DNA of 64,000 nucleotides, from contig CAJTMH010000003.1 of assembly GCA_910577255.1 (NCBI GenBank), forward strand, positions 62,001 to 126,000, given 5' to 3'. The translations under genes and the position numbers were made by a program. The DNA is from an uncultured Duncaniella sp. (GTDB lineage: Bacteria > Bacteroidota > Bacteroidia > Bacteroidales > Muribaculaceae). Below, piece after piece: positions 9,287 through 17,930 of the stretch. The notes under the pieces were generated by a model. That model was not told the origin of the DNA. It worked only from the letters and a program-made list of their open reading frames with translations, and did no database searches. The first letter of the stretch is position 1; every line of letters begins with the position of its first letter.

Positions 9287-10456
9287 ATGATATTCATATT
9301 TAATACGCTGGTATATCTCATCTTTGCCTTGATAATGTCGGCATTCGCAAAAAAGTCGTATGAGATGTCTGACGACTCAGATGGGCTTGACCGCTATGAA
9401 TGGATGTTCATAGCGTTCTTCACCCTTATGTGTGCATTCCGGTGGAATACGGGTGTGGACAGTGTTGCATACACATTACGATTCATTCGTGGCATGCCGA
9501 TATTGGAGGGAAATACTGAACATATCTATAATTATATAACGAATTTTATCGCGGAACATCGCATACACTTTTCGGTCGGATTAGGGATTTTGGCTTTTGG
9601 TCAGATTTTTCCCCTTGTCAAAGCCTTGGAGAAATACAGATACATATTGGTGACACTTCCGTTTGTATTGTTTGGCAACTGCTATTTTTTAACATATATG
9701 AATGGTATCCGGCAGATGATAGTTGCCTCAATGTTTGTTTATGCCTGTAATTATATTATAGATAAGAAAATTTGGAAATATCTGTTGTTTATTCTTATAG
9801 GATCATTAATACATCACTCCGCCTATATGTTGCTTCCGCTCTATCTGTTGGGCTATATGGGGCAATGGTTGGATAAGGTGGCCGACAAGCGGAAAATCCT
9901 TATGATTACTTATGTCGTGTGTGTGGTTTTAGGCTTTACTCCTTCTTTTCAAAGTGTGATATCCTATGCTGAGGCATTCAGTGAGATAACTGGCTATACT
10001 AATTATACTGACCGTGTAACTGAATTTTTGAGTGGAGAGTATAATAAGGAGGTCCATAACTTCGGTTTGATGATGATGTCATATTTCCTTTTGGGAGTAT
10101 TCGTGATCTGGTATGGACCGTTGTTAAAGGAAAAATATGAGGATGATATCCCATGTTTTAATTTATGGTATTCCTTAGCCGTAGCTTATGGATGCTTGTA
10201 TTTTTTAATATGCAATGTCAGCCATATATTTATACGCCCGGTGCAATATTTGCAGCCATTCCAGCTTATTATGGTCTCATTGTTGTTATGGGAGTTGCTC
10301 AAAAATGTAAGATTGAGAAATATAGCCTATATCCTTATAGTTGTGATTTGGATGGAATGCGTTTGGAATTTATATAAGAATCAGATGCCGAATTCATCGT
10401 CAACGTATCACTTTTCATGGTTCTATGATTTGTCACGTTTTTATAGGATAAAATAG
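9287..10456 (+). CDS. EpsG-family polysaccharide polymerase (Wzy-type)
   Basis: The 389-residue protein has ten or more membrane helices and a periplasmic-type loop. Near residue 44 it shows AFRWNTGVDSVAYTLRF, the EpsG pattern of an Arg followed by GxDxxxY. This is the only candidate polymerase in the visible part of the locus, so it should join repeat units at the outer face of the inner membrane. It sits between acetyltransferase and glycosyltransferase genes with gaps of only a few bases. Confidence 0.82.
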   Translation: MIFIFNTLVYLIFALIMSAFAKKSYEMSDDSDGLDRYEWMFIAFFTLMCAFRWNTGVDSVAYTLRFIRGMPILEGNTEHIYNYITNFIAEHRIHFSVGLGILAFGQIFPLVKALEKYRYILVTLPFVLFGNCYFLTYMNGIRQMIVASMFVYACNYIIDKKIWKYLLFILIGSLIHHSAYMLLPLYLLGYMGQWLDKVADKRKILMITYVVCVVLGFTPSFQSVISYAEAFSEITGYTNYTDRVTEFLSGEYNKEVHNFGLMMMSYFLLGVFVIWYGPLLKEKYEDDIPCFNLWYSLAVAYGCLYFLICNVSHIFIRPVQYLQPFQLIMVSLLLWELLKNVRLRNIAYILIVVIWMECVWNLYKNQMPNSSSTYHFSWFYDLSRFYRIK

Positions 10457-10457
10457 T

Positions 10458-11492
10458 ATGAGTAAACCGTTAGTCTCAGTAATCGTTCCATGTTATAATG
10501 TGGAAAAATATTTGGACAGATGTTTGGAAAGTTTGATAACCCAGACCCTATCGGAGATTGAGATTGTGTTGGTGGATGACCTGTCGCCAGACAGCACTCC
10601 GCAATTATGTGACAAGTGGGCCGAGAAGGATGATAGGATAAAAGTGGTCCATAAGAAGAAGAATGGAGGCCTTGGGTTTGCAAGAAATTCCGGATTAGAG
10701 GTCGCGTCCGGAGAATATGTGATGTTTCTGGATAGCGATGATACGTATGAACCTGACGCCTGCGAGAAAATGTATCAGGCTGCCATAACAGAAGCGGCTG
10801 ATGTTGTGACAGGAAATTTTATCACCGAAGTGCAGCCAAATATATGGGAAACCACAAGAAATGAGTCGGGTGATAAGATTTTGGATGGAAATGGTATCAG
10901 GGAATACATTCTGGATGTCATAGCGAGTGCTCCCTACATCGGGCCTGATCGCCTTTATCCGGTTTCGGTGTGCCTGCTGTTGATGAAGAAGTCAATAATT
11001 GATGATAACGGGATTCGGTTCTATTCGGAACGAGAGGTGGCATCGGAGGATACTTTATTTAAAATCTCATTTCTGAAGAATTGCCGTAAAATGGTATGCC
11101 TCGACTTCCCATTTTATCATTATTTCCTTAATGGCGCATCGTTATCACATACGTTTAAACCGGCAATTTTTGATAGCCTTAAGACTTTACGTGCAAAACT
11201 GATTGAAATAATGGGCGATGGTGAAGAGGAACTCCTGCGCATAAACCGATTTATAATCTCTGATATCAGAATGCATATCACACGCTTGGTGGAATCTAAG
11301 CAGCAGAATAAGTTGAAATTTGTCAAGGAAATCTTGAATGATGATATCTGGAGGGATTTATCATCATATAAGCCTGAATACTATGGCTTATATGGGCGAA
11401 TGTTTTATAACTTGTGCTTATGGAACACACCCTCTCTGCTGTTAATGTATGCTTGGAGCGTTTCAAAAATGCGTAAAATGATAAGGCGATAA
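10458..11492 (+). CDS. Glycosyltransferase family 2 protein
   Basis: The sequence begins VSVIVPCYNVEKYLDRCL and continues with EIVLVDDLSPDSTP and the metal-binding MFLDSDDTYEP near residue 90, all GT2 hallmarks. The 344-residue length and soluble C-terminal domain match capsule-locus enzymes. It starts 1 base after the polymerase stop and ends 1 base before the DUF6625 gene, so all three are on one transcript. The transferred sugar is unknown. Confidence 0.9.
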   Translation: MSKPLVSVIVPCYNVEKYLDRCLESLITQTLSEIEIVLVDDLSPDSTPQLCDKWAEKDDRIKVVHKKKNGGLGFARNSGLEVASGEYVMFLDSDDTYEPDACEKMYQAAITEAADVVTGNFITEVQPNIWETTRNESGDKILDGNGIREYILDVIASAPYIGPDRLYPVSVCLLLMKKSIIDDNGIRFYSEREVASEDTLFKISFLKNCRKMVCLDFPFYHYFLNGASLSHTFKPAIFDSLKTLRAKLIEIMGDGEEELLRINRFIISDIRMHITRLVESKQQNKLKFVKEILNDDIWRDLSSYKPEYYGLYGRMFYNLCLWNTPSLLLMYAWSVSKMRKMIRR

Positions 11493-11493
11493 T

Positions 11494-12495
11494 ATGAAAT
11501 ATATGAAAAGCATAGCACTGATAATTCCTTATATAGGGCGTTTTAAGAAGGACATCGTTTTCTGGATGCGATCCGTTGAGAATAATCCAACTATTGATTT
11601 TCTATTGTTTACGGATGTTGAAGTCGAGAATCCGCCTGAAAATTTACATATATTTAAATTCTCATTTGAAGAATTACATGCTCTGTTCCAACAGAATTTT
11701 GATTTCAAAATTTGTTTGAATAAGCCGTATAAGTTTTGCGATTTCAAGCCTTCGTATGGCGAAGTCTTTGCCGAATACATCTCCGGTTATGATTTTTGGG
11801 GCTATACTGATACGGATATGGTGTATGGTAATCTGAGAAAATTTGTCACAGACGATCTCTTGGATAAATATGACCATATATTTGGTCGCGGGCATTTTAG
11901 TTTATATAGAAATGTCAAAGAAGTTAACCGGGAATATAGGAATGTGGCGATCCCTACCTATAAGCAAGTATACACCTACGATGAGGGACGCGCGTTTGAT
12001 GAATATTGCGGCACAAGTAAGCATTGGTTTGATAACCGCTCTGATGCATTCTTTGATGCCATATATTTTGATGACATAGACTGTATGGAATACTCGTTCC
12101 ACTCGCAAATGAGGCGTAATGAGTATGCCGGCTGTAAAAATTTCATTTTCTCATACGAGAAAGGAACACTCTACCGCATATATGAGAAAGATGGGAAAGT
12201 TCATAAAGATGAGACGATGTATGTTCACTTGCAGAAAAGGCAAATGATAGTCAATACAAGCGTGTCGGATCAATTTTTAATAATTCCTAATTCCTATGAG
12301 AAATATGAAGAGATAAAAGATACTGAGAGGTTGGAACAGTTGGGGCGGCGAGGGTCTTTTTATAAACAGCGATATAAACTTAAGTGGGATATATTTAAAA
12401 GTAAGTTCTATAAAGCGTATTTGAAATTTCATCCCTCTGAGTTCGGATTTCCTCCATTGCCGGAAAATATCAGCCAATTCTACATGGAGAAATAA
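11494..12495 (+). CDS. DUF6625-family putative glycosyltransferase
   Basis: The protein is 333 residues. Its N-terminus (IALIIPYIGRFKKDIVFWM) is a Rossmann-like strand-loop, and near residue 107 is the DXD-like motif FWGYTDTDMVYGNL. I recognise this as the DUF6625 family, which occurs in surface-glycan loci and resembles a GT-A glycosyltransferase, though no activity is established to my knowledge. A second in-frame ATG lies three codons in. The 57 bases after the gene contain no clear signal. Confidence 0.75.
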   Translation: MKYMKSIALIIPYIGRFKKDIVFWMRSVENNPTIDFLLFTDVEVENPPENLHIFKFSFEELHALFQQNFDFKICLNKPYKFCDFKPSYGEVFAEYISGYDFWGYTDTDMVYGNLRKFVTDDLLDKYDHIFGRGHFSLYRNVKEVNREYRNVAIPTYKQVYTYDEGRAFDEYCGTSKHWFDNRSDAFFDAIYFDDIDCMEYSFHSQMRRNEYAGCKNFIFSYEKGTLYRIYEKDGKVHKDETMYVHLQKRQMIVNTSVSDQFLIIPNSYEKYEEIKDTERLEQLGRRGSFYKQRYKLKWDIFKSKFYKAYLKFHPSEFGFPPLPENISQFYMEK

Positions 12496-12552
12496 AAAGA
12501 TACAGGTATTGGATTAATGTCTATAATTAATAATTAGATTGTTTTAAATCAT

Positions 12553-13587
12553 ATGCCGAAAGTACTGGTTGTTGCCACATCACGAGAAACGAGAGGGGGG
12601 ATTACATCTGTCATAAAAGCCCATGAGACAGGAAGGCAGTGGCATGAGTTTAATTGCGAATGGATTGAAACTCATATTGATGGTTCTGCATTTCAGAAAA
12701 TACGGTGTTTTATAAAAGGCTTTTTTCAATTTGCTTTTAAATTGAAAAAAGCAGATATAGTGCATATTCATATGGCAGCTGTGGAAAGAAAGATGCCATT
12801 CGTATTTCTAAGCAAATTATTAAAGAAAAAGCTAATCATACATTTGCACTTCCCTGATCCACAAACTACGGTGTATAATCCCGTGAAGGCTCCACGATAT
12901 AAGTGGTGTTTGTCAAAAGCTGATAAGGTGATAGTGCTTTCAGAGTCGTGGGCTGAGTTGTTGCGTAAGGAATGGGGTGTGGATAACCTGCAGGTAATCT
13001 ATAATCCATGTCCTAAAGTCGAGTCGCCTAAATATAATTTACAGACCGACTGCCCATATATTTTATATGCCGGTAATTTATCAGGCAGGAAAGGGTATAA
13101 GGATTTATTGTCGGCCTTTGCTCTTGTGCATGATAAAATGCCGGGATGGAGAATTAAGTTTGCCGGTAACGGAGAGGTTGAGAATGGGAAAAAGATTGCG
13201 GCACAGCTGCGTATCGAAGACAAAGTGGATTTCTTAGGATGGGTTAATGGCTCTGAAAAAGATGAGGCATTTAGAAATGCCGCTGTATATTGTTTGCCAA
13301 GCTATGCTGAGGGATTTCCAATGGGTGTGCTTGATGCATGGGCATACCATCTTCCTGTGATCACGACTCCTGTAGGTGGTTTGCCCGAAATCCTTGACAA
13401 TGGGACTAACGCATTGGTTTTTACCCCCGGAAATATTGAAGGTCTGTCGCAATGTCTTTGTGATATTACATCTTCTGATGTTAGGGAGCAGTTGTCAAAG
13501 GCTTCGGAAAACCTGTCGTCGACTATGTTTGATGTTGATAATGTGAATCGCCAGATAAGGGCCTTATACCTGTCACTCATTGATTAA
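12553..13587 (+). CDS. Glycosyltransferase family 4 protein
   Basis: A GT-B enzyme of 344 residues: the N-terminal domain holds RGGITSVIKAHE and ADIVHIHMAAVERK. The donor domain holds YAGNLSGRKGYKDLLSAF near 178, FLGWVNGSEKDEAFRNA, and PSYAEGFPMGVLDAWAYHLP near 255, with the E-x7-E-type spacing of GT4. It starts 57 bases after the DUF6625 gene. It probably adds one sugar of the repeat unit on the cytoplasmic side. Confidence 0.9.
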   Translation: MPKVLVVATSRETRGGITSVIKAHETGRQWHEFNCEWIETHIDGSAFQKIRCFIKGFFQFAFKLKKADIVHIHMAAVERKMPFVFLSKLLKKKLIIHLHFPDPQTTVYNPVKAPRYKWCLSKADKVIVLSESWAELLRKEWGVDNLQVIYNPCPKVESPKYNLQTDCPYILYAGNLSGRKGYKDLLSAFALVHDKMPGWRIKFAGNGEVENGKKIAAQLRIEDKVDFLGWVNGSEKDEAFRNAAVYCLPSYAEGFPMGVLDAWAYHLPVITTPVGGLPEILDNGTNALVFTPGNIEGLSQCLCDITSSDVREQLSKASENLSSTMFDVDNVNRQIRALYLSLID

Positions 13588-13602
13588 ATACAAAATATCT
13601 CA

Positions 13603-14484
13603 ATGAAAATTGTAAATATACTTGGTGGATTGGGAAATCAAATGTTTCAGTATGCCTTTGCTGTAGCATTACAGGCTAAACATCCATCTGAAAAAATAAA
13701 AATTGATTCCAGCGGATTCAAGGGATACCCTCTTCATAATGGATTTGAACTGAAACGGATTTTTGACATTGAACTTCCTGAAGCCTCTATAAAAGAGCAG
13801 ATGTCATTGTTCTATCCCCTTCGTAATTATCGGATGTGGCAGATTGGTAACAAGGTGCTTCCTCACAGAGCTTCTACGGTATATGAGCCGGAAGATATGC
13901 ACTATGTCCCCGAACTGCTTTTAAACACAGACTCAGCATATTATTTGGGTTATTGGCAGACTGAGAAGTATTTCCGGGATATTCGTCCGCAAATTCTGGA
14001 TGTGTTCACTTTCCCTCCTTTCCCGTTGACATCAAAGAATAATGAAATCGTAGGCCTATTGCAGACTAAAAATGTAGTCAGTGTTCATGTGAGACGCGGT
14101 GACTATGTTAATATCGGCAATACGCAGTCAATTTGTACTTTGGAGTATTATCATCAGGGTATAAAAAAAATGAAAGAGACTGTCTCTCCGGAACAGTTTT
14201 TAATATTTTCGGATGATATCGGATGGTGTAGGGAGAATTTAGCGGCTGCTTTTGGCGACGTCCCATGCATATATGTAGATTGGAATAAAGGCTCGGAGTC
14301 ATTCTGTGATATTCAATTGATGAGTTTATGTAAACATAACATCATTGCCAATTCTTCTTTTTCATGGTGGGGAGCATGGCTCAATCAGAATCCGGATAAG
14401 GTGGTGATTGCTCCTTCTCGATGGATGAACAATGGAGGATGGGTTGATATTATACCGAGTGATTGGGTTACTATACAGGTCTGA
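13603..14484 (+). CDS. Alpha-1,2-fucosyltransferase, GT11 family (second copy)
   Basis: At 293 residues it shows LGGLGNQMFQYAFAVAL, VSVHVRRGDYVNIG near residue 147, FSDDIGWCREN and NSSFSWWGAWLNQNPDK. Compared with the copy at 4876 the motifs are conserved, but the middle and C-terminal regions differ substantially. The pair is therefore not a recent duplication and may fucosylate different acceptors. It is spaced 15 bases from the preceding GT4 gene and 3 from the next. Confidence 0.92.
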   Translation: MKIVNILGGLGNQMFQYAFAVALQAKHPSEKIKIDSSGFKGYPLHNGFELKRIFDIELPEASIKEQMSLFYPLRNYRMWQIGNKVLPHRASTVYEPEDMHYVPELLLNTDSAYYLGYWQTEKYFRDIRPQILDVFTFPPFPLTSKNNEIVGLLQTKNVVSVHVRRGDYVNIGNTQSICTLEYYHQGIKKMKETVSPEQFLIFSDDIGWCRENLAAAFGDVPCIYVDWNKGSESFCDIQLMSLCKHNIIANSSFSWWGAWLNQNPDKVVIAPSRWMNNGGWVDIIPSDWVTIQV

Positions 14485-14487
14485 ATT

Positions 14488-15738
14488 ATGATAAATGTTC
14501 TGATAAACGCCTACGCGGTTTCTCCAAGCTGGGGGAGTGAGCCTGGTATGGGATGGAATTGGATTCTATGCATTGCGAAGCATTGTAATGTGCATGTTAT
14601 TACCGAAGGGGAATGGAAAGAAGAGATTTTGAATGCGATAAAAACATTGCCATATAAAGACAACTTCCATTTCTATTTTAATCCGGTGCCTGATTTTGTC
14701 AGGTCCATGTGTTGGAACCAAGGAGATTGGCGATTCTATAAGTATTATAGGACATGGCAAAAGGGGGCGTTGAAAATAGCAAGAGAGATTATTGCAAATA
14801 ATCAGATCGATGTGATACATCAACTGAACATGATAGGCTTCAGAGAACCTGGATATTTATGGAAAATTAAGGATATCCCTATTGTCTGGGGGCCAATTGG
14901 CGGTTTTGGCTCAATTCCTTCAGGTCTGTTGTCTGGTGCCGGGATTAAATTCAGGACTTTTTGTAAATTGAAGAATTTAATCACGGATATTCAAGGCCGT
15001 TTTGGTCGGAGAGTAGGAAAAATGATGGACGCTTCATATCTTATTGCTGCGACTCCGGATGCAAAACGGAGCATAGAGAGTCGAGTGAATAAGACGGTTG
15101 AAATTCTTAATGAGACTGGCATTGATCTGAGTCGGATTCCGGATTTGGTGGCTAATGGTCCTGCGCGAACAACTTTTGATATTATCTGGGTAGGGAAATT
15201 CGATTTTCGCAAAAGGTTGGATCTGGCGTTAAAAGCCGTGGCTTGTGCAGGTAATAAGAATATCAGGCTTCACATTTGTGGTAGTGGCACATCTGCTCAG
15301 ATATCAATGTATAAAGCGTTGTCAAAGGAGTTAAATATTGATGACCAGTGTGTATTCCATGGGGTCGTCCCACATGAGAATATTCTACAAATGATGTCCA
15401 ATTGTGACATAATGCTTTTCACTAGTATTTCAGATGCGACATCTACAGTTGTCGTTGAGGCCATTAATTCAACTATTCCTGTCTTAAGCTTTAACCTGTG
15501 TGGCTTTGGCCCGATAGTTAAAGATTTTGGCGGTGTTACTGTTGAGCCTACTGATTCGCATGAGGCAGTAGGTCAATTTGCTGATAAGATAAAAGAATTC
15601 ATATCTAATCCGGAATTGCTTCAATCTATAAAAGAGCGGCAAAGGGAGAGTCGCTACTATTTGTCGTGGGATTATAAAGGGAAGCGTATGCTTGAGATAT
15701 ATTCGCAATTGCTGGATAATAAAATCAGTACGAAATAG
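14488..15738 (+). CDS. Glycosyltransferase family 4 protein, last gene of the polysaccharide operon
   Basis: The 416-residue protein begins VLINAYAVSPSWGSEPGMGWNW, a GT4 start in which a Gly-rich loop precedes the acceptor pocket. It later carries IWVGKFDFRKRLDLAL and the C-terminal TSTVVVEAINSTIPVLSFNLCGFG region. It starts 3 bases after the second fucosyltransferase. A strong stem-loop follows 20 bases after its stop, so transcription of the locus probably ends here. Confidence 0.88.
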   Translation: MINVLINAYAVSPSWGSEPGMGWNWILCIAKHCNVHVITEGEWKEEILNAIKTLPYKDNFHFYFNPVPDFVRSMCWNQGDWRFYKYYRTWQKGALKIAREIIANNQIDVIHQLNMIGFREPGYLWKIKDIPIVWGPIGGFGSIPSGLLSGAGIKFRTFCKLKNLITDIQGRFGRRVGKMMDASYLIAATPDAKRSIESRVNKTVEILNETGIDLSRIPDLVANGPARTTFDIIWVGKFDFRKRLDLALKAVACAGNKNIRLHICGSGTSAQISMYKALSKELNIDDQCVFHGVVPHENILQMMSNCDIMLFTSISDATSTVVVEAINSTIPVLSFNLCGFGPIVKDFGGVTVEPTDSHEAVGQFADKIKEFISNPELLQSIKERQRESRYYLSWDYKGKRMLEIYSQLLDNKISTK

Positions 15739-15757
15739 TATATAGGCTTAAAAATAA

Positions 15758-15810
15758 AAAACACAAATGGGGCGTGTCATTTTCATTATGGCGCGCCCCA
15801 TTTGTGTTTT
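15758..15810. terminator. Bidirectional terminator between polysaccharide and fructan loci
   Basis: A perfect 17-bp inverted repeat (arms 15758-15774 and 15794-15810, AAAACACAAATGGGGCG and its complement) flanks a 19-base loop. It has A-runs on one side and T-runs on the other, so it can stop transcription of the convergent operons from both directions. Confidence 0.88.
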
Positions 15811-15833
15811 GCGTAGTTTGTCCCTCAGTCCCG

Positions 15834-16715
15834 CTATTCGGTCAGGTTTGATGGGAGGGTTGGCATTGCGCCTTGTTGGGTGCAGACGAATGCTGAGGTT
15901 TGGACGGCTTTCTGATGGGCTTCGGTAACGGGGAGACCTTTGAGGATCGAGGCGATGAATGCTGCCGTGAATGAGTCGCCAGCGCCCACAGTGTCGGCAA
16001 CTTCCACTTTGGGGGTGGGTTGGAATGACACATTACCCGGGGTGAATACATAGCTGCCGTTGATGCCACAGGTGAGAATCAGCATCTTAAGATTGTATTT
16101 CCCAAGCAGAATCCAGCATTTGTCCTGAAGATCGATTCCGGGGTAGCCGAACATGCGGCTCACTGTCACGAGTTCTTCGTCGTTGATTTTAAGGATATTG
16201 CAACGGCGCATCGAATTGCAGAGTATCTCTTTGTTGTAAAACCCTTGGCGGAGATTGACATCAAACACCACGAGGCGGCTATCATCCTGTGGCATTGCAT
16301 CAAGAAAGCGGTTGATAGTGTTTCGCGACACTATGTTACGCTGTGCAAGCGACCCGAAACACACGGCCTTGGTGCGCGCCGCGATCGCCTCCAGCCGGGC
16401 TGTGTAGGGAATATTGTCCCATGCCACATTCTCCTTTATCTCATACTGTGGTATTCCGGCCTGATCGATTTCCACTTGAACGGTGCCGGTGGGATAGGGG
16501 ACAGTCTCAATGAGATTCTTTACCCCTTTCTGTGCGAAATTCTCGAGAAGTTCCGTTCCCAAGGCGTCGTCTCCTACGGCGCTTATGGCACAGCTGTCAA
16601 GGCCGAACTGCGACACGTGATATGCGAAATTGGCCGGGGCGCCACCTATCTTTTTACCTTCGGGCAGCACATCCCATAGGGCTTCGCCCATTCCGACTAC
16701 TATATCATTTTTCAT
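15834..16715 (-). CDS. Fructokinase (PfkB/ribokinase family)
   Basis: The 293-residue kinase has the N-terminal GKKIGGAPANFAYHVSQFG signature and the C-terminal PfkB motif VADTVGAGDSFTAAFIAS near residue 245, with the catalytic Asp. Its expected reaction is ATP-dependent phosphorylation of fructose released from fructans in the cytoplasm. It is the last gene of a - strand operon with permease and GH32. That matches the kinase-permease pair of the Bacteroides thetaiotaomicron fructan locus (BT1757/BT1758, from general knowledge). Confidence 0.9.
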   Translation of the reverse strand: MKNDIVVGMGEALWDVLPEGKKIGGAPANFAYHVSQFGLDSCAISAVGDDALGTELLENFAQKGVKNLIETVPYPTGTVQVEIDQAGIPQYEIKENVAWDNIPYTARLEAIAARTKAVCFGSLAQRNIVSRNTINRFLDAMPQDDSRLVVFDVNLRQGFYNKEILCNSMRRCNILKINDEELVTVSRMFGYPGIDLQDKCWILLGKYNLKMLILTCGINGSYVFTPGNVSFQPTPKVEVADTVGAGDSFTAAFIASILKGLPVTEAHQKAVQTSAFVCTQQGAMPTLPSNLTE

Positions 16716-16735
16716 CTTGCTTAGTTTTTATGGAA

Positions 16736-17923
16736 TTATTTTATTGATTTGATTTTAAGTGTGTAATACATGAGATACAGCACGCCTATTGTCATCACAG
16801 CCACTGCGCCCGCCTGGCCGGTCGCGTCGGCGGCATATCCCATGGCGAGCGGGAACACTGTGCCTCCGAAGAGTCCCATTATCATCAGTCCCGACACCTC
16901 GTTCTTTTCATCGGGGGCATTTGTGAGTGCCTGGGCGAATATCACTGAGAAAACGTTTGAGTTTCCGAATCCGATCATCGCGATACCGATATATATCGGG
17001 GTCAAAGTGTTGCACACAAGAAGCAGCCCCATTGCCAGCAACATCATCGCCACGCTGATTCCGAAGAACCATTTGGCAGAAACTTTACGCAGGATGAATG
17101 CTCCGAGGAAACATCCTGCCGTACGGAATATAAAATAAAGTCCGGTGGCGAATCCGGCTTCCTCAAGGGGAAGTGACAGGCGTTCCATTAATATTTTGGG
17201 GGCCGTGGTGTTTGTGCCTACATCAATCCCCACATGACACATTATTCCGAGGAAACAGAGCAGGATGAATGGACGGTTGAGCAACCGCAGACATTCGCGT
17301 ATGCCTGAAGCCTTGTCGGCGCGTTCCTCCTCAATCGGGGTTGCCCCGAGCACAGAGATCGACAGGAAGCTCACTGCGGCATAAATGATGAAGAGCACTT
17401 TCCAGCCTAACCCGAATGTGGGGAGATAGGTCGTGGCGCCCCATGCGGCGAGTATCGGCGCCAGGAACGAGGCGATGGCCTTGACAAACTGTCCGAAAGT
17501 AAGAGTCGAGGCAAGTTTGTCGCCACTGATGAGATTAGTGACGAGCGGGTTAAGTGAAGTCTGCATGATGGCGTTACCTATCCCGAGTAGCGAGAATGCC
17601 ACCAACATGGTCATGTAGCCCTCTCCGGTGATGGGAATGATAAGTGACACCGCTGTCACGGCCAGACTGATGAGCACCGTTTTTTTGCGCCCGATTTTGT
17701 TCATCAGCATACCGGTGGGCACAGAGAATATCAAAAACCAGAAAAACACTAACGAAGGGAAGAGGTTGGCTTGTGAGTCAGTCAAGCCGAGGTCTTTTTG
17801 GACATAATTTGATGCCGTGCCCACGAGATCCACAAACCCCATGGCGAAGAAGCATAGCATCACCGGGATTATCTGCAGCAGTGAACTTTTGCCGGCGTTT
17901 GTTAATGAGCGTGTTGCGTTCAT
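16736..17923 (-). CDS. MFS sugar permease, FucP-like (probably fructose importer)
   Basis: A 395-residue protein with about twelve membrane helices, beginning LLQIIPVMLCFFAMGFVDLVG and containing the FucP-type charged loop MLMNKIGRKKTVL near residue 75. It should import fructose by proton symport across the inner membrane. It lies 7 bases downstream of the GH32 stop and 20 bases before the fructokinase, so it acts in the same pathway. Substrate is inferred from context. Confidence 0.88.
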   Translation of the reverse strand: MNATRSLTNAGKSSLLQIIPVMLCFFAMGFVDLVGTASNYVQKDLGLTDSQANLFPSLVFFWFLIFSVPTGMLMNKIGRKKTVLISLAVTAVSLIIPITGEGYMTMLVAFSLLGIGNAIMQTSLNPLVTNLISGDKLASTLTFGQFVKAIASFLAPILAAWGATTYLPTFGLGWKVLFIIYAAVSFLSISVLGATPIEEERADKASGIRECLRLLNRPFILLCFLGIMCHVGIDVGTNTTAPKILMERLSLPLEEAGFATGLYFIFRTAGCFLGAFILRKVSAKWFFGISVAMMLLAMGLLLVCNTLTPIYIGIAMIGFGNSNVFSVIFAQALTNAPDEKNEVSGLMIMGLFGGTVFPLAMGYAADATGQAGAVAVMTIGVLYLMYYTLKIKSIK

Positions 17924-17930
17924 GGTGAGA

